Assembly (NCBI GenBank): GCA_002633025.1
Contig: NMRB01003168.1
Coordinates: 7,379-71,378, forward strand
Direction: 5' to 3'
Length of the DNA: 64,000 nt
Origin: Notospermus geniculatus
Lineage: Eukaryota; Nemertea; Pilidiophora; Heteronemertea; Lineidae
The translations under genes and the position numbers were made by a program. Positions 1 through 64,000 of this stretch are shown here, piece by piece. Each line of letters starts with the position of its first letter. Position 1 is the first letter of the stretch. The notes below the pieces were generated by a model. That model had not been told where the DNA came from. It worked only from the letters and a program-made list of their open reading frames with translations, and made no database searches.

Positions 1-351
1 CATATTTTCATGCCTGATTTCTCTATTAGTGTTCATTTATGTGTCAAGTGCTCTCATTGGTTGAACTGGGACCGTTTTGAAGTTTACATTCAGCTGCTTG
101 TTTACTTGCGGCACGTAGAAGTAGCCGTTGCTCTTTGAAATACCTGGAGAAGTGAACCATATATGTTGTGTTTATGATGTAAATGGGCCAACAGGGATGT
201 CTAGTGCATCGGTTAGAAATTGAAGTGTTGAAATATCATCACTTTGCTGTGGTGGGGGTTTAGGAGTAACATACGTTCTAGGTTCACTATGGTTGATACT
301 GTGAGCTGATGTGACTGACTTGTCATCATACTGAGGAATACTCGCCTCACG
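1..351 (+). promoter_or_regulatory. 5' flank of large first exon; candidate 5' UTR or promoter
   Basis: No coding signal is visible. An in-frame TGA at 316-318 closes the reading frame upstream of ATG 352. The start context has A at -3 and G at +4, which is favourable. I see no convincing TATA box. A weak alternative is an acceptor between 319 and 351 (for example after CTGAG at 335), which would make 352-2430 part of an internal exon. Confidence 0.35.
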
Positions 352-57110
<56,759 letters not shown>

Positions 57111-58300
57111 GAACGTCGATGTGATGAGCTTTGTGTTGATTGATTGACGCTTGGGTGGAGGCATTGGGAACGATCCTTAGTGCTACGTGTAGTATATACA
57201 TTGCATCATTTCCATTTATAGTTTTGAAAATATCTCTGCTAGTCATGTGGACTTACAACTCCATGCAGACTTGGTGTATACACATTTATGGGATATTTAC
57301 TGACTCCAGGTGTTTGTCTGTGGACCTATCTGTATCTTTATCAAGCTTGAGCAACTTCTTCGTTTGCCAAGGACCACAGTTAAATTTGGTCACAATACGT
57401 CGGCCTTAATTGGCGACGTATTGCATTACATTGTATTTGTTTCATATCCATAAAAATAGTATATCACTCATGACATAGCGCCAATCCAAACATTATTGCT
57501 TCATTGATATCAATCCATTTTTATGTGCAATTATTTTGTTAACTTCCGGTTAACCAAGCTTTGTGTAGACATTTTTGTACTTTCGAGTGGAGAAATTTAT
57601 ACACCAGGTGTGTACAACTGTAAGAACTTCTACTTGTGATTTTATATTGGAAATATCATTGCGTTTATTGACATTAGGGAACGCTTAAAGATAGTCCATT
57701 CTTGAAGAGGAAATGTACCTCGTCCTGGTAACAACCGGGCCGATGATGTAAGTTTTAAGTTCGTGCGATTTTACATCATTATCATACCATGGCAGAGCAG
57801 TCCAGATATGCAACCACCTGATTTTCAATTTGTACACACACTAAACGGGCTGCCACAACCTACCACCCCCGTTCAATGGAACAACTGTACTAAGAACGAT
57901 TTATTTCTCCTACGGGGGTGGGCAGGTTGGACACTTTTATTTTCTCAAAGGACACAACAGCAATGAAAAAAAAATAGCAAAATTAAAAAATGCGGGTGTA
58001 GATTTCATCTGTGTTTTGTCTGCTTTGACGGTTGGAGGTGTCCACTGTTGAGAAGAGCTGTGATACCATTCCAGCTCTGTCCTTTGGGAAATCAAACGTG
58101 TCAGAACCACTCGTAACAAAGGTTTGGTCAATTTCATGGACCCAAAAAAATTTCTGTATAATTGTAGATATATCTACCAGACATAAAGGAAGTGTAGTAG
58201 TTGCAGTGCATGTTTGTAAAACATTTTGTTTCGATTTATGTATAGCAGAGTACAGTATATACCTATCCACAGCTTTAAGCTACCTAATCTATTAAACTTT
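57111..58300 (+). other. Probable 3' UTR
   Basis: No coding exon follows the stop. ATTAAA at 58291-58296 is a possible poly(A) signal; a canonical AATAAA appears at 59997-60002, so a longer UTR is possible. The CGTCGGCCTTAATTGGCGACG hairpin is near 57398-57419. No repeats recognised. Confidence 0.45.
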
Positions 58301-58875
58301 TTGCAAATGGTCCTGTGCCTCTAGGTCAGTCACCAGAGGTGTTGTGCATTTGTTACAGCGTGTATGCTCCTCTGGAGATTAAGTCCACTAGAACTCTGTG
58401 CCTCCCACTCGAGTTGATCCAATCTACTACTATTTACAAGGCCTGTCATAACTAATCCCATGTGCCAATTAAAGGGACTCATGCGAAAAGTGCCAGTAAC
58501 GTAACATAACACTGTCAAGGTAATAGCAACTATGATCTATTTTTAGACCGCTCCATTTCACATTCATGGCATGTGCCATCTAGTAGTTGATTCTGGAACT
58601 GAAAAAGTCGGTGGAAATATTTCTTGGGAAAAACGCCTGCTGCCACCTGTGGTTAGAAGGCAGTACTTTAGTGCCCGGCGTGCAGTAACTTCCGCATGAG
58701 TCCCTTTAAGAATTTTTTTCGAAATAACTGTGAAAAATTGAAACTGTGTGTTTGTGATTTTTGATTGCCAATACATGTACTTCATGCACCACATTGATGA
58801 TCATGAGGTACTTAATGCAAAAAAGATGGTCTATTTCGTGAAGTTTCTAATCTAATAGATTCAAGTTGGCTTTAT

Positions 58876-59070
58876 TTGTGTGGCAGTCTAGGAAAACCCA
58901 TTGGATGTCGCATTTGAGGAAAATGTTAATGGCCTTTGTGAACCTGCACGTTTCAATAGCTGAAATGTACTTCATAACAGGTAAACAATACAGATCAATG
59001 CACAGGTAATCTGACGGCCCTTGTTGATCATTCAGTGACATCCGACGGGTTTTCGTAGGCGTGCCTCACA
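58876..59070. mobile_element. MITE, copy B of 2467-2662
   Basis: TTGTGTGGCAGTCTAGG with GGAAAACCCATTGG, and CATCCGACGGGTTTTCG at right; the interior matches copy A (AATAGCTGAAATGTA, GGTAAACAATA). Confidence 0.75.
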
Positions 59071-60084
59071 TCTAATACAAGCTTTGAAAAATAGTTATCC
59101 AACATAGAGCACAAAAAACGACACACAAAATGATAGTAAACGTAAAGTTGTCTCCGAATTTCGCTTGAAATTCCGCCTGAAAAATGGTAGTGAGCATTGA
59201 GATCCTGTGAAAAATGGTCAGTTTCAAGTAGTTTCTTATAGATATGTTTAGTGAAGTAACCTGCATCTAGTATGACCAGGATGGGGTCAGATGTGACAGT
59301 CCTTGATAGGTTCTAGAGGTCCTCTACTTGTTGCATGTAGAGAATAATGTGCCATGCCTTCAACCGAAGAATCAAAATCTTCTTCTCCATGCCCAAGTTG
59401 TATCCTCTGTGGGACAGGAAGCGCTGTGACTTGTACAATACTACTGTAAGTTCTATTTAAGATACTGTCTAATGTTGAATTATCTTGGGAGTCTTATATC
59501 AGTGGATTTTGCATGATTTGCTTGTATATTGTGGAAAAAACAGCTGTCAGTGGGTAGGCTTCCGGGATGGTGGTTACAACTTTAGTGGCAGCATTCATCA
59601 TAGTGTCTAATTGTTACTGCCCTGTTATTTCTTGTTCTATTCTTTTGTGTCAAACTGTGGAGAGGCTTCACAACATTAGGCGTGCCAGTCACTGCAAGGA
59701 ACCGTAGATGTGCTAGAATTAAGGATTAGCCAAAGGAGCTTTTCAGTCGGCCTCAGATTATATTTCTCAAGTTTTATATAAAAGTGAATTTTAGCCTGTA
59801 GCCAACACGCTTGTATCAGAAACAACTGGGTTTTACCAATATTTGTGAAATCACCTTTTGTTCTTGCATTTATCCCTTGCTTTGTGATGTTGTAGTATAA
59901 GATGATGAAATTCTAGCTTCTGGCTTGCTGCCTTCACAGACAGCCTGGGAGGCTCCCATCTGTGGTTTTTGTAATATCATGCTTATAATGGTACACAATA
60001 AAGGAACCTGATATGAAGCAAGATCTTTTGTTATTATGTTAACTTGATCATAATTCAAGATATCCGAAAATTTTCTGATTTGAG
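59071..60084. other. Downstream region with half-repeat and AATAAA
   Basis: 59092-59165 is one arm of the ACCCCAACCGGGGT repeat family (ATCCAACATAGAGCACAAAA, TTGTCTCCGAATTTCGC). AATAAA at 59997. Otherwise nothing recognised. Confidence 0.5.
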
Positions 60085-60316
60085 ATATCCGAAGAAAGAG
60101 AGAGCACAAAAGTCAACACACAAAATCATAGTCTATAGGAAGTCAACTTCCAAAATTTCACAGATTTTCGACCCCAACCAGGGTCTTCTTCAGGCACTTT
60201 TCAGTATAGAACTCTATTCTTTTCTGGAGTTCTATACTGAAAAGTGCCTGAGGAAGACCCCGGTTGGGGTCGAAAATTTGCGAAATTTTGGAAGTTGACT
60301 TCCTATAGACTATGAT
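60085..60316. mobile_element. Complete 'ACCCCAACCGGGGT' foldback repeat
   Basis: GTCTATAGGAAGTCAACTTC and GAAGTTGACTTCCTATAGAC are perfect inverted ends, with AGTATAGAACTC/GAGTTCTATACT near the centre. Confidence 0.85.
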
Positions 60317-60335
60317 TTGAGATATCAATACCACA

Positions 60336-60705
60336 TTGATACTGACACCATCTGTTGGATATGCATCACATAAGCACACCATCTCTGCGATCCTCAAAGA
60401 TTTTGACGTGCTGGTCTCGGAGATTCCTGTTAGGAAAAAAATGTCTTGCTCGTGCATTCAACATCCACATGGAAAAGGACTTGTTTGCATATTTTCTGTT
60501 AAAGCAAGATTTCTTCGCTTGTGTCCTCAACACAGAAATGCAGACAATATTGTTGATCTAATAATCACCAGAGATCACGATGGGTTGATGAACAACGTTG
60601 CAGAAATCTTGGACCACTTTAACTGTGAGAGTGCATTTCCATTAAAGCTTGGCGCACACCAGAGCTTGCTGCTTACAGAAAAGTTCATTCGTGGCCCTTG
60701 CCAAA
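60336..60705 (+). pseudogene. Decayed LINE-like endonuclease/RT fragment
   Basis: About 120 codons open from 60336 with NIVDLIITRDHDGLMNNVAE. (T/N)xxDLxITR followed by LxxNV is the phrase at the end of LINE endonuclease domains. The remainder of this 307-codon open frame reads through MITEs at 60709-60851 and 61100-61187, so it is not one protein. No reverse transcriptase motif is seen. Confidence 0.35.
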
Positions 60706-60708
60706 AGT

Positions 60709-60851
60709 GGGTGATCCACTGTTGCGATTTGGGCTTGAGGCGGGGTTGCGATCCCTTACGATCACCTTATAAGGACTTCCGATTGCCATATAAGGTGATC
60801 GCAAGGGAACGCAACCACGTCTCAAGCCAAAATTGCAACAGTGGATCACCC
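60709..60851. mobile_element. Hairpin MITE, 143 bp
   Basis: GGGTGATCCACTGTTGC and GCAACAGTGGATCACCC are perfect inverted repeats, continuing through GATTTGGGCTTGAGGCG and complement; loop around TAAGGACTTCCGATTGCC. Confidence 0.75.
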
Positions 60852-61099
60852 GCTTTAAGGAGGAAGCTCCCGTGTGCGTTGCGATTTACGACAGATTTTC
60901 GTCATTCGAGGCACTGCAGCCAATATCTGTCCTGTTTGATATTTTTCACCACGCCTACACGAAGCTTACCGTGTGCTCAGGATGAAAGCTTCCTGCTTAC
61001 GGCCATTCACATACAGCGCATGCCCACAACCAACTACGCATCACATGATTTCCAAATTTCCGGAATGCTTCAGGAAAGCGCAAAGCTGATGCGGATCTA

Positions 61100-61187
61100 C
61101 AGGGTGGGCCAGAGAAAGTGTCCCTCGAACAATAGCATTTCTATTGTTTCCCTTTTGTTTGAGGGACACTTTCTCTGGCCCACCCTG
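61100..61187. mobile_element. mariner-like hairpin MITE in TA, 88 bp
   Basis: CAGGGTGGGCCAGAGAAAGT and ACTTTCTCTGGCCCACCCTG are perfect inverted ends; TA at 61098-61099 and 61188-61189. It is almost nothing but two arms. Confidence 0.85.
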
Positions 61188-61195
61188 TATATATT

Positions 61196-61404
61196 AAAGG
61201 AGCACGGTATTGGATCTCAAATGCGTTATTTGAGTGCCGACGTAGAGGGAGCCACCTAGCGGCAGTAAGACCCACTACAAAAATGCATTACAAAATGTAC
61301 GTAGTAAATCAGGTCAATTCGCCGACAACATAGTTAGTCCCTGGGTTGAAGAGTGGCGCGGTGGTGCCGGCTGTCGAGAAAAAGTGGCAATACCGTGGTC
61401 CTTT
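61196..61404. mobile_element. 'AGGAGCACGGTATTG' MITE, copy 2
   Basis: AAAGGAGCACGGTATTGG and GGCAATACCGTGGTCCTTT; inside, GTAGAGGGAGCCACCTAG and CAATTCGCCGACAAC match 55726-55933. Starts 8 bp after the mariner-like hairpin. Confidence 0.8.
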
Positions 61405-62518
61405 AAAAGCGAGTGCACAAAGCCGCTGCATGCAGATATTTGCGGTCAAGACATGGAAGAGTCAATAGGTTGCGGCGTGGAGGAGTTTAAGGCCCGCTTT
61501 CCATTGGCCTGCAGGGATAGTATTTCTAAACCTTGTATTCTGCTTCAGGATTCGGGGGGGGGGGGGGGNAGGTACAATGTACCTCTTGAAAGAACGAACG
61601 TCTCTGAGCGTCTCATACTGGCCATACCGAAGCCTCCTTTCTACTGTCAACCATGGCCTCACCCTGCATCTGTGACGTCTCCTCCTCCTCCTCCTGAGGG
61701 CCAGGACCAGGGCTAGCTGAGCATCTCTCTCAGCTTGGATTTGAAGCTATACAGCAAGATGAAATGCCCTGGTGTGACCTCCGCGACGGCTAGCAGGCAT
61801 GAGAAAAACCCAAAGTCGACGCCGAATTTATAACCTTGCATTATTTCCTCATATTGTCTGCATATCTAAATGGTTGTCAGACAGTCATCCCGATTGTCCT
61901 AATCGATGATTTTACCACTCCTGGTTGATCCTACATGTAGATGTGTCCGCGCTGTCCTGCTACAATCAGCATTTTCCACGGCATTTCGTGCCCGTCACGA
62001 TTGATTCTTGGGACACTCCCAGGTATGTCTGCAGTCAATACGCAGAGATTCGTAGTAATGTCCCAGTAAACGATGATTCACACTTTTTTCACGTCCGACA
62101 CGGAAAGAATGCCGAAATGACATACACAATTTGCTTCCCCAACCCTTCCTAATGTTGCTGGCGCTCTAGTGGATGCCACCCATCTCTGTGCCAAGAACAA
62201 CGCGAAAATGAATTCAGTCAATATTTTATTCACACACAAAATCACATATCATCATTAATTCATACCATGCAACATGTACTAGACATGTTTTGCTGCAAGG
62301 TTGTCTAGCACAACTGCTGCTTCTCATGCTATAATGTTGATGACTCCATGTACATTTGTAGATGTAGGCTCTATACAAATTTACACTCTGTTTTATACAT
62401 GAAGTGTTATACCACGGTATCTCATGTATCTTGCGAGGAACTTGGTTCTGCTGTAAATATGATAACCCATGGATTTGATTTATCTGATAACAATGATATG
62501 GATCAGCAAAACTTTATA
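61405..62518. other. Intergenic region, low information
   Basis: G homopolymer with N at 61556-61569. No convincing gene. Several short open frames lack family support. Confidence 0.5.
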
Positions 62519-62694
62519 ATGCCCGTGTCACACTGTCCCGAAATTAGACACCCGATGGCCACACGAATATGGAATTTTGAATTTTGCGTGAAGATGGCCC
62601 CGAAGTCAACTTCCAGAATCTATCAAATTTTCGATCCCATCCCATTTTCATATGGCCATCGGGTGTCAACTTCGGGACCGTGTGACACGGGCAT
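62519..62694. mobile_element. Foldback MITE, 176 bp
   Basis: ATGCCCGTGTCACACTGTCC and GGACCGTGTGACACGGGCAT are inverted; inner ACACCCGATGGCCA/TGGCCATCGGGTGT is perfect. Confidence 0.8.
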
Positions 62695-64000
62695 AAGGAA
62701 TTTTTAGAATCAGTGAAAAGGTATGCGAGTCTGAATAGTGAATGAGGACATGCACACATTACCAGCAAATATCCTGGAACCCACTATCACGATTTTGTTG
62801 CGATAGCTTGCGGCAACGGATGAAAACTAGAAATGTTAAATTCGCTCAACAGCGAATTTGATGACCTCCACATCCAGATATGCCAGAGCTAACATGTTTC
62901 TCCATCCTTGGGACTGAAAGTGCCAAGTCTGATGATAATCTTGGTGCTACTGAACATGTTGAAATTCGTTGAGACAGTGTATGTATGATTATGTAGGCCA
63001 AGCTACATACCGGGCCGTCCGGGGCTATGCACACGCCTTTACAACTGCGTTTGTCGCTCCTGTTTACGTCGCTTAAAACATCCTATTTTTGTGATGATGA
63101 TTCTCGAAAGTTTTTAAGAATAAAGGGTTGAGAGTTGAGGATTGGATTGAGGATTGGATGTGATGTGTAACGATAATCTTTGGAGACTGAATACTGAAGT
63201 TATCCACGGCACTACGCCGTCAGAACTGACACGAGCACATGTACGCCGCCATGCTGACCTAAATGTAATTATCATGTCGATCGCCGATTGGCCAGATGAC
63301 TGACCTAGAAATTATTCCTGGAACGTGTGCAGTAGTGTGTGACGTCACCGTGCATCCGAGAAAATATATATGACGTCAGCGAAAGCTGGAGCGTGGCCGC
63401 CGCGAGTGACGCTGTGTTGCTGGGGGCGACGTCATGGTTGTTGACTGCGTCACGATCTCAGCGAGCCGGCGAATTTTTCATTAAAAATCGCCCCAAAATC
63501 GGTTAATAATGCAAGTATGTAAAATTCCAGCCTTTCAGACCTGGCAACAATCATATTGCTGCTTGTGATGAAGTTTGAGCGCGATCCGTTCAGTGGTTTT
63601 TGCAAAACCGTCCCGGGAATGTGAAAATTGGAGAGAAAGAAAGAAATCCTGCGAAACCAATATGTCCTCCCCACCGTGAGGTGTGGAGGCCATAATTAAC
63701 GAAATGAGGAAACAGTAGCAGATTCCAGCCATGACTTCATTGTCAGTGACATCAAAGCTTCATGTTCACCAAACACTGTTTGGAAATCTTCCATGGTTAG
63801 TGACCACAAACTCAACGCAAATCCATCACAAGTTTGGTGTGATCAGAAATCATATATCAGAGGATCTCTGGCTTTAAGGAGTGAGAGAAGACTGGCGTGT
63901 ACCAAAAAATCGGCCTCAAATCGCTACAAGTCAATGAGCAAATTAACGTCACCTTTTTTGCATGACATGCATGGATGATTCAAATGTACCGCTGAAGCAC
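62695..64000. other. 3' end of window, no gene recognised
   Basis: TGACGTCA sites at 63340 and 63371 and a GC-rich stretch at 63380-63480. 63562-63680 (AGTTTGAGCGCGATCCGTTC...) resembles a LINE 3' end. No CDS supported. Confidence 0.45.

Noticed and set aside
60706-61259. C-terminal two thirds of the 307-codon open frame as a real protein
   Set aside because: It reads through inverted-repeat MITEs at 60709-60851 and 61100-61187.

Overview
The window is animal genomic DNA: small exons with GT..AG introns of 0.3 to 13 kb, dense short inverted-repeat transposons, tRNA-derived SINEs, and a beta-spectrin gene very close to vertebrate non-erythroid beta-spectrin (SPTBN1 group). The repeat style fits an invertebrate deuterostome (echinoderm, hemichordate or lancelet), but I cannot fix the species from sequence alone. 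Assembly gaps lie at 23302-23364 and 42236-42592, with single Ns at 12148 and 61569.

The only protein-coding gene I can support is the 3' half of a conventional (not heavy) beta-spectrin gene, plus strand, 352-57110, in 20 coding exons plus one duplicated alternative exon. A 2.1-kb exon (352-2430) carries a unique disordered, basic, serine-rich N-terminus joined to the end of a spectrin repeat. Exons 2-8 (3229-10259) encode the last spectrin repeats up to the tail. Exons 9-12 (11082-29961) encode a charged linker. Exons 13-20 (33260-57110) encode the pleckstrin homology (PH) domain and C-terminus.

The most striking structure is a tandem duplication of about 13-14 kb: unit 1 is 29886-44190, unit 2 is 44192-57016. 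It starts inside linker exon 12 and ends inside the last coding exon, so the two units meet in a chimeric exon (44135-44267). That exon stays in frame and has a usable donor of the right phase. The locus can therefore encode a beta-spectrin with two tandem PH domains (about 1497 aa), or a one-PH form by skipping a 453-nt in-phase cassette. The two PH copies differ at only three synonymous sites, while the flanking introns have gained and lost many transposons.

A second tandem duplication (about 1.1 kb, 11042-12147 and 12221-13327) copies linker exon 9. Its phases are not symmetric, so including both copies shifts the frame; the copies should be mutually exclusive, or one is silent.

Introns hold most of the DNA. 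They contain Harbinger-type MITEs with 3-bp TTA/TAA target duplications, piggyBac-type elements in TTAA (one with a relic transposase N-terminus), TA-flanked mariner/pogo-like hairpins, a hAT-like family with 5-bp target duplications, tRNA-SINEs, and three families of about 1-kb elements with a GC-rich terminal hairpin and tandem units carrying CTCF-like motifs. The PH duplication supplies empty sites for several insertions. Downstream of 57110 lie the 3' UTR region, a decayed LINE-like ORF and more MITEs; no second gene is evident.
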